Numbered from the stretch's first letter, positions 49,443 to 58,245 are shown. The stretch: 64,000 bases of DNA from Peribacillus frigoritolerans (GCF_001636405.1 NZ_KV440950.1:3824778-3888777); one strand, 5' to 3'. Notes: generated by a model not told the origin, from the sequence alone. Program-made: numbers and translations.

Positions 49443-50708
49443 ATGGTAAAGGTAAAGATGAAGGTTAAAGAAAAAACATCAATTGAAGATCATGATACGA
49501 AAACGGTTCAGTTACAAATAGTATCCGGATCAACCATGACTCGCTATATGGCACTATTGTTTGCAACAGCCTGTGGGATGGCTGTTGCAAACATATACTA
49601 TGCACAACCGTTGCTAGACTCTCTGGCGACCGAGTTCGGTATCGCCCATTCATCCATCGGCATTGTCATTACCATTACTCAGCTTTGTTACGCGCTAGGA
49701 CTGCTACTGCTAGTACCGCTCGGGGATCTACTGAATCGACGTCGGCTAATCATCGGTCAGATGCTTTTATCCGTGTTGTCTCTGATTGTGGTTGGGATCG
49801 CCCCCATCATCACAGTGCTGTTCACGGGGTTAGCTGCGGTCGGACTGCTTGCTGTGGTGACACAGGTACTCGTAGCGTTCGCATCGACTTTGGCTGCCCC
49901 AGCCGAGCGTGGACGTATAGTCGGCTTGGTGCAAAGTGGAGTCGTGATCGGCATTCTGCTCGCACGAACATTCGCTGGTGTACTAACCGATCTCGCCGGT
50001 TGGCGTTCGGTCTATCTAGTTTCTGCCGCCATGATGCTCATCATGACTGGCGTGTTGTTCCGAGTACTCCCGCGTGATGAAAGCGCAAGAGAGTCACTAT
50101 CCTATCCGCAGCTGCTTCGTTCGGTGCTCACTTTGTTCATGCAAGAACGAATCCTACGCATCCGCGGAGTACTGGCTCTGCTGATTTTTACCGCGTTTAG
50201 TACATTGTGGACTTCGTTGGTGCTTCCTCTCAGTGCTCCACCATACTCTCTTTCACATACCGCTATTGGAGCGTTTGGTCTTGCTGGAGTTGCCGGAGCA
50301 TTAGCTGCTGCTCGTGCTGGGGGTCTGGCTGATCGAGGTTTAGGGCAGCGAACAACCTGCATAGCCCTAGTTTTATTGCTAGCATCATGGTTCCTAATCA
50401 GTTTTACCGAACACTCACTGATCGCATTAGTTATTGGCGTTATCTTTCTTGACCTCGCTGTGCAAGCCGTACATGTCACCAATCAGAGTATGATTTTCAC
50501 AGTGCGTCCTGAGGCGAGAAGCCGACTTACTGCTGCTTACATGATTTTTTATTCCATCGGCAGTGCCATGGGTTCAATTGTTTCAACCAATATATACGCA
50601 AACTACGGATGGATCGGAGTATGTCTATTTGGTGCCTCTGTCAGCGCTTTGGCCCTTTTGTATTGGGTAATAACCTACCGTCTAACGGAGCAGATTAGAG
50701 AAAAATAA
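49443..50708 (+). CDS. MFS transporter, YnfM-like, atypical base composition
   Basis: 421 residues. A lysine-rich cytosolic N-terminus of about 35 residues precedes twelve helices (MALLFATACGMAVANIYYAQ; LGDLLNRRRLIIGQ motif A; GLVQSGVVIGILLARTFAGVL motif C). The coding region from about 49550 to 50600 has clearly higher GC and different codon use (CGC, CTG, GCG) from its AT-rich neighbours, which suggests recent transfer. It is probably a drug exporter induced through the adjacent TetR. A near-perfect terminator follows at 50766. Confidence 0.85.
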   Translation: MVKVKMKVKEKTSIEDHDTKTVQLQIVSGSTMTRYMALLFATACGMAVANIYYAQPLLDSLATEFGIAHSSIGIVITITQLCYALGLLLLVPLGDLLNRRRLIIGQMLLSVLSLIVVGIAPIITVLFTGLAAVGLLAVVTQVLVAFASTLAAPAERGRIVGLVQSGVVIGILLARTFAGVLTDLAGWRSVYLVSAAMMLIMTGVLFRVLPRDESARESLSYPQLLRSVLTLFMQERILRIRGVLALLIFTAFSTLWTSLVLPLSAPPYSLSHTAIGAFGLAGVAGALAAARAGGLADRGLGQRTTCIALVLLLASWFLISFTEHSLIALVIGVIFLDLAVQAVHVTNQSMIFTVRPEARSRLTAAYMIFYSIGSAMGSIVSTNIYANYGWIGVCLFGASVSALALLYWVITYRLTEQIREK

Positions 50709-50765
50709 TACCGATTTTTATGTTGGTTTGAAATTTTTCAAGTCCTAAAATCATACAAAGTTACA

Positions 50766-50813
50766 AAAAGGGGTGATACATATTAGCCATGTTTAATATG
50801 TATCACCCCTTTT
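50766..50813 (+). terminator. Terminator of the YnfM-like MFS gene
   Basis: A 20-bp arm AAAAGGGGTGATACATATTA pairs with its complement across a 7-nt loop and ends in TTTT. Confidence 0.9.
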
Positions 50814-50947
50814 ACTTCTTGTTCAACAAACGCACGCTTATATACAGAGTTTTTTCAAAGCAGTGCAGCTTTATTTCAAATATACACTTATTCGATTAAC
50901 TGGCCCAATTGTTGAACAAAGATCAAACAGTACTCTTAAACTAAATT

Positions 50948-51022
50948 GCCCATAAAGAAAAAGCTGCCTTAAAACAGCTCTGCTCTTCAGCTAACCCAGC
51001 TGTTAGCTTAACAATTATTCTT
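50948..51022. repeat. Dispersed intergenic repeat, family A (copy 3)
   Basis: ATAAAGAAAAAGCTGCCTTA, AACAGCTCTG and CAGCTAACCCAGCTGTTAGC. The two halves each form a small hairpin. The surrounding 50814-51231 has no gene. Confidence 0.65.
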
Positions 51023-51231
51023 TATCCTGGTGCATCAAATTCAAATCTGGATTGAGCTGCAATTGTAATACAATTTTTCACTGCAAAAATCTAAATTAGT
51101 CTCTCTAAACTCTTTTGGACTTTCAACGTAGGAATAGTGGATACTATCTAACACACTAACACACGTGCTTTTCAGATTTAGTCATATGTTCAATAGTAGA
51201 CTCTTATTTCCAAATAGAATTATCAACTGTG

Positions 51232-51675
51232 TTATATCGTTAGATTTTTTAGCATTTCAATATATGCCTTCAATTCTGAATCCGTTAATCCTGAAATACG
51301 TTCGAAAAAAATAGATTCTTTTTCTTTTAAAGCTTTTATTGTTTTGTCATGACCAAGCTCGGTTAAAGATAACATTACCCCTCGACGATCTTTAGGGTGG
51401 GGTTCACTCTTTACATATCCCAGACCTTTTAATTGCCCTATAAGTCTACTGATAGAGCTACGGTCCATTGCTGTTGATTCAGCTAAAGTCGATGCGTTAG
51501 TAGGACCATGTGAAAATAACCAGCGAACAATCAAAAAGGCTGCTGGCTGCAAAGTTGTATCAAATGTAGCTGCAGTTCTGACATTAAGTGCATGTGCCTC
51601 ACTAATCAACGAATTGAGCTGTTCACCAAGAGCTAACTCCAGTTCTTCTCTCAAATCAGAATTATTAATATCCAT
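51232..51675 (-). CDS. MarR-family transcriptional regulator
   Basis: 147 residues. A dimerising N-terminal helix is followed by the winged HTH GPTNASTLAESTAMDRSSISRLIGQLKGLGYV and the wing PHPKDRRGVMLSLTELG. It is transcribed divergently from an SDR gene. The 124-bp intergenic region carries paired TTGACATATATCAA-type boxes, so it probably represses both genes until an inducer, perhaps the SDR substrate, binds. Confidence 0.88.
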   Translation of the reverse strand: MDINNSDLREELELALGEQLNSLISEAHALNVRTAATFDTTLQPAAFLIVRWLFSHGPTNASTLAESTAMDRSSISRLIGQLKGLGYVKSEPHPKDRRGVMLSLTELGHDKTIKALKEKESIFFERISGLTDSELKAYIEMLKNLTI

Positions 51676-51705
51676 AGTTCTCCCTTCTCAACTCAACTAA
51701 ATGTA

Positions 51706-51749
51706 TTTGACATATATCAAATACTTGAATATGATTGATATATGTCAAA
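51706..51749. promoter_or_regulatory. Paired MarR operators between marR and the SDR gene
   Basis: TTTGACATATATCAAA (51706-51721) and TTGATATATGTCAAA (51735-51749) are each near-palindromic and are inverted copies of one another, centre to centre about 29 bp. Confidence 0.75.
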
Positions 51750-51798
51750 TATATTTAATTGTTAATACTATGTCAAGTTTATAGAAGGAGAATGTATA

Positions 51799-52668
51799 AT
51801 GCCCGAGTATCCAATAATTGTAATGACCGGTGCTACCAGTGGTATTGGTCAGATTGCTGCAATTGAAATCGCAAAACGTGGTGCACATTTAGTGCTGACT
51901 GCTCGTAACAAAGAACGGGCTAAAGCAACAGAGAAATTAATTAGAGAAGCTTCACCAAATACGGAGGTTGATTTCTATTTTGGTGATTTATCGTTAATGC
52001 ATGATGTTCGCCGTATAGGACTTGAGATAAAACAAAACTATTCAAAAATTGATGTACTCATCCACAATGCTGGGCTTCATGGGTTCGAGCAACGTGTTAC
52101 CTCTGAAGGATTTGCCGAGATGATTGCGGTAAACTATCTAACGCCTTGGCTACTAACAAATCTGTTAAAGGACTCTTTGGTAAAAGCAAAAAATGCAAAA
52201 ATTATTAATGTCGCTTCGGAAGCCTCACGAAATCATGGGGAACTAAAATTACCATATGATTTGACGGACACATCTCCATTTACATTGAGGGGTTCATCTA
52301 AAATTTATGGAAGAACAAAGCTTCTAAATATCATGTTTACTGGTGAGTTAGTGCGTCAGTTTTCAGGTACTTTGGTAACTGCCAACGCTCTAAATCCTGG
52401 TTTCAATAATACTGGCCTGGGAAGAGAACTTCGTATATCTTCTGTATTGGGAAAAGTCTTAGAATTCCTTAATATCGGAGATCCAAAAAGAGGGGCTGAC
52501 ATCATTGTTCGTTTAGCACTTGATTCCGAATATGGGAGAGTGACAGGAGGATACTTTAATGTTGGAACTGGAGATAAAATTGATCCGATATATCCAGGAA
52601 AAGATGTTTCTATGCAGCAAAGTTTGTGGAATGATACAAAAGAATTATTGTTAGAGTATATAAAATGA
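51799..52668 (+). CDS. Short-chain dehydrogenase/reductase
   Basis: 289 residues. A Rossmann motif TGATSGIGQIAAIEIAKRG binds NADP(H), LIHNAGLHGFEQ is the NAG motif, Ser and Tyr/Lys of the active site fall in IINVASEASRNHGE and KIYGRTKLLNI (YxxxK), and ALNPGFNNTGLGREL follows. It resembles the extended retinol-dehydrogenase/WWOX-like SDR group. The substrate is unknown; control by the adjacent MarR suggests a xenobiotic carbonyl compound. AAGGAGAATG lies before the ATG. Confidence 0.88.
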   Translation: MPEYPIIVMTGATSGIGQIAAIEIAKRGAHLVLTARNKERAKATEKLIREASPNTEVDFYFGDLSLMHDVRRIGLEIKQNYSKIDVLIHNAGLHGFEQRVTSEGFAEMIAVNYLTPWLLTNLLKDSLVKAKNAKIINVASEASRNHGELKLPYDLTDTSPFTLRGSSKIYGRTKLLNIMFTGELVRQFSGTLVTANALNPGFNNTGLGRELRISSVLGKVLEFLNIGDPKRGADIIVRLALDSEYGRVTGGYFNVGTGDKIDPIYPGKDVSMQQSLWNDTKELLLEYIK

Positions 52669-52672
52669 TTTT

Positions 52673-52759
52673 CTAGTGCGAAGGACTTCCGGAAGATGTT
52701 TTTTGAATAGCTTTTGGTTTTGGATCCTTTTGCTTCATTTCCTCGAAAAAAGGGTTCAT
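52673..52759 (-). CDS. Tiny open frame with good ribosome site
   Basis: 28 codons (MNPFFEEMKQKDPKPKAIQK start) after GGAGGGATATC. Charged and proline-rich, no homologue recognised. It overlaps nothing and lies antisense just after the SDR stop. Confidence 0.4.
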   Translation of the reverse strand: MNPFFEEMKQKDPKPKAIQKTSSGSPSH

Positions 52760-52945
52760 TGATGATATCCCTCCTCTCCCCTCTCATTCTGTAAAAATGG
52801 AAACATACCTCAGGGTCACTTTGCCAGTTTTCCACTTTACTAACAATATAGTGGGGAAGGGGTCACTTTATAACCGGGGAATGTATATGCTTCCTTTACC
52901 ATGGCGATACTATTTAGCAAGAATATTAAATTGCGAGGGATATAT

Positions 52946-53056
52946 ATGATGAAAAAGAACACAAAGGATACGGAGATAAAGAAACAGTTTACGAAACTAA
53001 TGGAACAGGCGGATAAAAAGGCTGGCGGAAAAATTGTAAAGGTAAAGATAAAGTAA
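52946..53056 (+). CDS. Tiny basic protein, unknown
   Basis: 36 codons (MMKKNTKDTEIKKQFTKLME start, ending KIVKVKIK) after GCGAGGGA with 5-nt spacing. Very lysine-rich. It could be a small regulatory protein; not recognised. Confidence 0.4.
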   Translation: MMKKNTKDTEIKKQFTKLMEQADKKAGGKIVKVKIK

Positions 53057-53062
53057 GATGGA

Positions 53063-53366
53063 AGCAAAGGATAACATTCTGACTTATATTACGAGCGTAT
53101 AATATTTGCTCAGCAACTTGTTCCTTCTACCGAAGGCGCTACTGTAAGTTTTTAGAGGGAGCATCAAGCAACCGTCAAGCAGGCTCGATGCCTGCTGCTC
53201 TAAATCGAGAAAAAACGGATTTTTTTCTTCATGCTTGAACGCACCAGCTGACGATCCAGCCGGTGTGCCTCCTTTTATTGGTTATTTCCTTCAATGCTTT
53301 CCAAAAGCACTAAGTCCCTAGAAAACAAAGGGACAATCATTCCCCTCTTGCTCGTCTTTTTTCTTA
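53063..53366. other. Intergenic region with hairpins
   Basis: No gene seen. GCACCAGCT...AGCCGGTGTGC at about 53245-53270 and AAAAAACGG...TTTTTTTC nearby suggest transcript ends or debris from the RadC-bearing element. Confidence 0.35.
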
Positions 53367-53556
53367 TTATAAATACCCCTTTTCTTTTAAGCTAACATAC
53401 TTATCCGTATGGGAAACAATCAAATGGTCTAAAACTTCAATCCCAATAATTTTCCCTGCTTCCGCCAATCGCTTTGTGACTTCAATGTTTTCCATACTCG
53501 GGGTTGGGTCACCCGATGGGTGGAAAAGGACATGTTTCTCCTTGGTAAGTTCGGTT
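53367..53556 (-). pseudogene. C-terminal fragment of a RadC-family (JAB1/MPN) protein
   Basis: The last 60 or so codons read [40 protein letters not shown] and [11 protein letters not shown] then stop, the exact C-terminal pattern of RadC proteins. Only one His of the HxHPSGD metal motif remains and the N-terminal 150 residues are gone. Accessory RadC copies often ride on mobile elements. Confidence 0.75.
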
Positions 53557-53587
53557 ATACCTTACTTATCCATTTTTTGATTGTATT

Positions 53588-53692
53588 TAAAATAAAGTTT
53601 GATCAAATTGATATTTAAAAATCGTGGTAAACGAAAAGAAAGAGCGTGTTTTTAGATTGATCAAAACACGCTCTAATGATTCTTTTATAAAA
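53588..53692. repeat. Dispersed intergenic repeat, family C (copy 2)
   Basis: AAATAAAGTTTGATCAAATT and AGAGCGTGTTTTTAGATTG, ATCAAAACACGCTCT. The right half is a 10-bp hairpin (AGAGCGTGTT/AACACGCTCT). A family A fragment (AACGCACCCGTTAGTTTAAG) lies at 53727. Confidence 0.65.
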
Positions 53693-54049
53693 TTGTTTGA
53701 TCATTTTCCATACTTCTTAATGAAATAACGCACCCGTTAGTTTAAGTACAATCTTTCACAAATTGATATCTATCCTTGGATTTTACTACATCAAAAAGGT
53801 TCTAGAACCTTTTTGTTGTATTTACCTTTTAAATCCACCTTCTGAATGAATAATCTAACTTGTAATCCAATCTGCTTCATCGCTCATTAGAAATTTAATA
53901 GTTCTTGCAAAAATGCATTAACCGTTATTTGAGAAGGAGTTAACTTTTTCTTGCTTAATAGCTAACTGTTTTTAAAAGCCAGTGGGTCTTTTGAACCGTA
54001 AAGATGTATTTTTAAATATAAAAACTATGACAAAATTTTCCTTTTTTGC

Positions 54050-55219
54050 CTACTTGCTAAATTCAGCAAGTAAAATATTTTTAAAAGGATCAGGACTGTT
54101 ATCTCTACCCAAACTGTTCAAACTGATGACCAACGTATGCTTGCCTCCAATTGTACCTCCAGCAAGAGTAGAAAAACCTAGAATGCCACCTGTGTGTCCC
54201 CATATCGAGGCACCGTTTGGAAGCTTAGTTTCAAAGATTCCAAGACCATATCCATCAATTCCTGCTATTCCTGTAGGAACTGTAGTAAGCATTTGTTTTA
54301 GTTGCTGTTCCTTCAGTAATTTGCCACGGAGCAAGGAAGAGAAGAATTTATTTAAATCGTCAGCAGTAGAAATCATATCTCCAGCCGAGCTACCTACACT
54401 TGGGTTATAATAAGTAACGTCTTTTATCTCACTTGCTTCGTCTGGTTGGGAATAACCCCGGGCATGCTTGGTGCCTGGAATAACGCCTGAATTGCCAGGC
54501 AGGAATGTATCAGACAATTCAAGCGGTTCAATAATCCGATTTTCAATCTCTTCCGCGTAGCTGTTTCCTGTTACTTTTTCAATAAGAATACCCAGTAATA
54601 CGTATCCTGTGTTTGAATAAGACCAGCCCTTTCCTGGGACAAAGTCTGGGGGCAGAGAAATCCCTATCTTCACTAGTTCTTCAGTCGTATAAGATTTTTT
54701 TGTATCCATAAGATCAACATCTTTTGACCTTGTGTAATCAGCGATACCACTTGAATGGTTCAATATCTGCCGGATGGTAATCTGTTTACCATTGTATCCG
54801 TTTCCTTGAATGACACCAGGCAACCATTTTTCGATGGAGTCGTCTAGATTCAATCGGTTCTCTCCAGCTAATTGAAGTACAACCGTTGCGGTGAACGTCT
54901 TCGTCACGCTGCCAATGCGAAAGCGAAAATCTGTTTTCATTGGTTTCTTGGTGCTCAGATTCTCTACCCCAGCGGCATACCCCCACGTTTTTCCATCCTC
55001 GGAAGTTTTAGCAAGTATCCCCGGGTATCCAAGTTGCAATGTATCCCGCATTGCTTGCTTGACAGAATTATGGCCTCGTTGAGTGCTTGTTTGTAACGTA
55101 CTGGATACATTTTGAGTGGGCTCTACTTTTGTAATTGAGGTTGGCGATGTGTATAGCAGGGAACTTCCAGTTATTAACAGAGCCAGACTTGCAAATGTAA
55201 TTTGACTACGTTTTTTCAT
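54050..55219 (-). CDS. Secreted serine hydrolase, class C beta-lactamase/DD-peptidase family
   Basis: 389 residues. A signal peptide or anchor (ITFASLALLITGSSLLYT) is followed by a serine beta-lactamase-like fold. The SxxK motif is Ser104-Lys107 (IGSVTKTFTA), YxN is Tyr201 (SYSNTGYVLLG), and the third motif is HTGG near 342 (IWGHTGGILGF). It resembles D-alanyl-D-alanine carboxypeptidases (R61/AmpH type) and penicillin-binding-protein-like esterases; classical beta-lactamase activity is not implied. It acts outside the membrane. No regulator adjoins. Confidence 0.88.
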   Translation of the reverse strand: MKKRSQITFASLALLITGSSLLYTSPTSITKVEPTQNVSSTLQTSTQRGHNSVKQAMRDTLQLGYPGILAKTSEDGKTWGYAAGVENLSTKKPMKTDFRFRIGSVTKTFTATVVLQLAGENRLNLDDSIEKWLPGVIQGNGYNGKQITIRQILNHSSGIADYTRSKDVDLMDTKKSYTTEELVKIGISLPPDFVPGKGWSYSNTGYVLLGILIEKVTGNSYAEEIENRIIEPLELSDTFLPGNSGVIPGTKHARGYSQPDEASEIKDVTYYNPSVGSSAGDMISTADDLNKFFSSLLRGKLLKEQQLKQMLTTVPTGIAGIDGYGLGIFETKLPNGASIWGHTGGILGFSTLAGGTIGGKHTLVISLNSLGRDNSPDPFKNILLAEFSK

Positions 55220-55279
55220 AAGGTATTCCCTCTCCTCTATTAATATAGTATAGGTGGGTTGCTTGTTGTTCCATATGAA

Positions 55280-55393
55280 TCACACAACTATACTTTGCAT
55301 AAAATAACTATCCTCGTCTTCGTCTGCTTCGTCTTGATACTCATCATTCTCATATTGATTTTCAATGTGCTTTTTTATAAGGAATTGTTCCAT
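55280..55393 (-). CDS. Possible 37-residue acidic peptide
   Basis: MEQFLIKKHIENQYENDEYQ then DEADEDEDSYFMQSIVV. The open frame extends a few codons upstream and the ribosome site is weak. It may be a live small protein or a remnant. Confidence 0.3.
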   Translation of the reverse strand: MEQFLIKKHIENQYENDEYQDEADEDEDSYFMQSIVV

Positions 55394-55529
55394 TTCTTCT
55401 ATATGATTTAAAGTTACCTCATTTTACCATAAAAACCCAATAATTAGATTTAAATATCATTTTTCTATTCTCATGGTTTAGTATTTATTGCACAGTTCGA
55501 ATACAATATGCTTGATGAACTATCCTGCC

Positions 55530-55625
55530 CTTATAGTTCCATAAGAAAAAAGAGCTGCTGATCACCTCCTGGTAATGAAGTAAAGCACCTTTTAGTTCAT
55601 TAAGAAAAGCGAAACTTCTTCAAGA
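55530..55625. repeat. Dispersed intergenic repeat, family A (copy 4, diverged)
   Basis: TAGTTCCATAAGAAAAAAG, AGCTGCTGATCACC and AAGCACCTTTTAGTTCATTA, AGAAAAGCG. Related to the other family A copies. Confidence 0.45.
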
Positions 55626-55733
55626 CCCGATTGCTTAAGATCATTTATTAAAGGAGAACTACTAGTTTAGTTTTTAAATTTTTTGAGTTATAATATTAAT
55701 CGTTATATAGAGGAAATCGGAGGAAACAACAAA

Positions 55734-56324
55734 ATGAGTAAGAATGATGAAGTACGCGATCAAATTATAATAACTGCTTTACGCCTTTTTAATACAAAAG
55801 GATTTAGCCAAACTTCCATTCAGGATATTATGGAAGCATCTTCTTTACCAAAAGGAGCTATTTACCGTAGATTTCCTAACAAAGAGGCAATTGCTCTTGC
55901 TACTTTTGAAAAAGCAGGAGAAATAATTTGGAACCATATGGTTCAAGCAAGTGAACAAGCGAATACGGCTACTGATAAAATAATAGCAATATCATACATT
56001 TACCAAGATGCTGTCAATAATCCTCCTATTGAAGGCGGTTGCCCCTTACTAAATACTGCGATTGAAGCCGATAATACCTACCCAGAGCTTCAAAAGGTTG
56101 CTTCTGAAAGTTACACCCAAACACTTCTGTTTTTACAATCAATTATTGAGGATGGAATGCGTAATAACGAATTCCGTAAAGATATAAACTCCCTTTCCCT
56201 GGCTTCATTTCTTATGTCTTCTATGGAAGGCGCAATAATGGCCAGTCGTTTATCATTTAATAATGACCATATTTTTTATTGCATTGAACAAATTAAAGCT
56301 TTATTGAATTACTATTCTTATTGA
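55734..56324 (+). CDS. TetR-family repressor
   Basis: 196 residues from the ATG at 55734, which follows CGGAGGAAAC; the frame is open 17 codons further up without a ribosome site. The HTH is LFNTKGFSQTSIQDIMEASSLPKGAIYRRFPNKEAIALAT, and the C-terminal domain has GGCPLLNTAIEADNTYPEL, as in the YxaF/LmrA-like TetR_C group. A terminator separates it from the next three genes, but a palindrome of the right type stands in their promoter (56420-56438), which it likely controls. Confidence 0.88.
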   Translation: MSKNDEVRDQIIITALRLFNTKGFSQTSIQDIMEASSLPKGAIYRRFPNKEAIALATFEKAGEIIWNHMVQASEQANTATDKIIAISYIYQDAVNNPPIEGGCPLLNTAIEADNTYPELQKVASESYTQTLLFLQSIIEDGMRNNEFRKDINSLSLASFLMSSMEGAIMASRLSFNNDHIFYCIEQIKALLNYYSY

Positions 56325-56358
56325 AAAACCCCCACTTCTAAGTTTTTTGGGGTTTTTT
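56324..56358 (+). terminator. Terminator of the TetR gene
   Basis: AAAAACCCC/GGGGTTTTT stem with T-run. Confidence 0.8.
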
Positions 56359-56404
56359 CATTAATAATTCACAATTTCATTATCTACAATCGAACAATAT
56401 ACTA

Positions 56405-56438
56405 TATAATATTACTATCGGACCGGACGGTTCGGTCC
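56405..56438 (+). promoter_or_regulatory. Promoter -10 and TetR-type operator before the DJ-1 gene
   Basis: TATAAT at 56405-56410 is followed by GGACCGGACGGTTCGGTCC (56420-56438), a palindrome with arms GGACCG/CGGTCC and an inner ACCG/CGGT. This resembles the GACCG...CGGTC operators of LmrA/YxaF-type TetR repressors. Confidence 0.65.
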
Positions 56439-56466
56439 TAAACTAAAGACAGGATGTGTATGTAAT

Positions 56467-57114
56467 ATGAAATTTCAAATTGTGTTATTTGATGGATTTG
56501 ATTTAATGGATGCAATTGCTCCTTTTGAGGTTTTTGCAGCTGCAGCAATTCTTTCACCTGAAAATGTAATAGTAGAGTTGGTAACAGCTGAAGGGAAAAG
56601 ACTAGTCAAAAGTGGCGTTAATGACGTTGGAATTGAAGCTACAGGAGTAATTGATCCGAACGCTGAAGGTGTTATTTTAGTTCCGGGTGGGGCTGGAGAT
56701 ATGTATGGTGATGGTCCCAATTCGATAGTAACCAAATTAAAGAAAGCTTCTGAAACGAATCTGGAAACTTTGTTACAAAAAGCAGCACAAAACCCTAATA
56801 TTACCTTAACCACAGTATGCGGAGGTTCTACCCTTTTAGGGATGATGGGACTATTAAATGGCCGACATGCTGTTACACATCACATGGGGATGGATGCATT
56901 GCCGGCTATGGGGGCTAGGCCAGTATATGCTCGCATAGTAGATGATGGAAACTTAGTATCCAGTGGTGGTGTAACTTCAGGTATAGATATTGCCATTTAC
57001 ACAATTGAACAAAAGCTTGGCCCAAAAATTGCTCACTATCTCGAGAAGGTATTTGAGTTTGAACGAAGAGGAACAGTTTGGTCAAATAAAGGTCAAGAAC
57101 CTCGTTTCAATTAA
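56467..57114 (+). CDS. DJ-1/PfpI-family protein (isonitrile-hydratase-like)
   Basis: 215 residues. FQIVLFDGFDLMDAIAPFEVF is the class I glutamine-amidotransferase-like start, VILVPGGAGD follows, and the nucleophile elbow is TTVCGGSTLLG with Cys near 119. HAVTHHMGMDALPAMGARPVY continues the pattern of isonitrile hydratase and AraC-associated DJ-1 domains. The reaction is unknown. It heads a three-gene unit with two membrane proteins. Confidence 0.85.
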   Translation: MKFQIVLFDGFDLMDAIAPFEVFAAAAILSPENVIVELVTAEGKRLVKSGVNDVGIEATGVIDPNAEGVILVPGGAGDMYGDGPNSIVTKLKKASETNLETLLQKAAQNPNITLTTVCGGSTLLGMMGLLNGRHAVTHHMGMDALPAMGARPVYARIVDDGNLVSSGGVTSGIDIAIYTIEQKLGPKIAHYLEKVFEFERRGTVWSNKGQEPRFN

Positions 57115-57173
57115 AATAAAGAGGTCCTTTTCTTTTAATTATTTACCTGTATTAAAACGAAAGGAATAAACTT

Positions 57174-57608
57174 ATGTATCATCTATTATTACTTGTTCAT
57201 GTAATTAGTGCGGTACTTCTTGGGAGTTACCTTACATTACCTTGGCAAATAAAAAAAATGCTAACTATTCCAAGAGACAACCTGGTACTTTGCATTAATT
57301 TTATTCAATCGTATATACGAGCAGGGCATTATTCACTCCTCCTCCTACTAGTATCTGGAGGCTTAATGATCGTCATAAATTCTGCTTTCCCCTCAATAAT
57401 TTGGGTAGTAGTATCCTTCACCACTTTACTTTTTATTGGTGCTTTTATGGGCATAATTAAAAAAAAACTTAGACAATTAAAGGATTCAGAAAAAACAGAG
57501 GATCTTTTGAAGAGGAATTTTAAAGTTTTAAGCATGTTTAGTTGGGCATTATTCGTTTGCATAATCTTTGCACTCATAATAATGACTAATCCTTCTATAC
57601 TGTTATAA
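57174..57608 (+). CDS. DUF2269-like membrane protein
   Basis: 144 residues, four membrane helices (YHLLLLVHVISAVLLGSY, HYSLLLLLVSGGLMIVI, IIWVVVSFTTLLFIGAFMGI, WALFVCIIFALIIM). The early His in LLVHVISA and GHYS suggest a haem or copper-type membrane protein, as in DUF2269/CopD-like families. It lies 20 bp before the next gene, with which it is surely co-transcribed. Confidence 0.65.
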   Translation: MYHLLLLVHVISAVLLGSYLTLPWQIKKMLTIPRDNLVLCINFIQSYIRAGHYSLLLLLVSGGLMIVINSAFPSIIWVVVSFTTLLFIGAFMGIIKKKLRQLKDSEKTEDLLKRNFKVLSMFSWALFVCIIFALIIMTNPSILL

Positions 57609-57627
57609 AACTGAGGAGGATAGGTAT

Positions 57628-58245
57628 ATGAAGCAACGCAAATTCCTAATTACGATATTATCAATTATTTCAGTAATGTGGGTAATGCATACACTATCTA
57701 AGAATTTTGTAGTTGATCCAAGTTTTCAGGGATTCCTATCAAAAAAAGATGAACTTCTTTCTAATCAAATGCTATGGGTATTGATGATACGAGTCCATAT
57801 TATTCTTGCGATAATTGCACTCCTTACAGGACCTCTCGGAATAATTAAACGATTACGTTTGAAATCCTTAACATTTCATCGATGCAATGGTCGAATTTAT
57901 GTTTCATCTATTGTGTTAAACTTTATTCCCGGTTTATACGCTTCGTTCTTTGCGACAGGTGGCTGGCCAAGTACAATAGGGTTTCTTATCTTAAATACAC
58001 TATGGCTTTTAACAACAATATTCGGTTATATATATATAAAAAGAAAAGATGTCTTACGGCATAGTCAATGGATCACCCGAAGTTTCTTTCTATCCTTTGC
58101 CAATATGATTATTTATATCATTGTCGCAATTACACATAATGGATTAGATTTTCCCTATGGACTTTCATATACGATTGCTGTATGGCTTTGCTGGATTTTC
58201 AATTTAGCAATAGCAGAAATTGTTATTAGAAAAAAATACTTATAA
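57628..58245 (+). CDS. DUF2306 membrane protein
   Basis: 205 residues, about six to seven helices. It has MIRVHIILAIIALLTGPLGI, FHRCNGRIYVSSIVLNFIPGLY (the HR.NGR.Y signature of DUF2306) and HSQWITRSFFLSFANMIIYI. Conserved histidines suggest a redox or haem role but this is not established. GAGGAGGATAG precedes the ATG. Last gene of the DJ-1 unit. Confidence 0.8.
   Translation: MKQRKFLITILSIISVMWVMHTLSKNFVVDPSFQGFLSKKDELLSNQMLWVLMIRVHIILAIIALLTGPLGIIKRLRLKSLTFHRCNGRIYVSSIVLNFIPGLYASFFATGGWPSTIGFLILNTLWLLTTIFGYIYIKRKDVLRHSQWITRSFFLSFANMIIYIIVAITHNGLDFPYGLSYTIAVWLCWIFNLAIAEIVIRKKYL

Noticed and set aside
49685..50482. Long alternative frames on both strands inside the YnfM-like MFS gene
   Set aside because: Shadows caused by the higher GC of the gene; the MFS frame has clear family motifs.
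54050..55219. Beta-lactamase resistance gene
   Set aside because: The SxxK, YxN and HxG motifs fit DD-peptidase or esterase members of the class C fold equally well, so resistance is not claimed.
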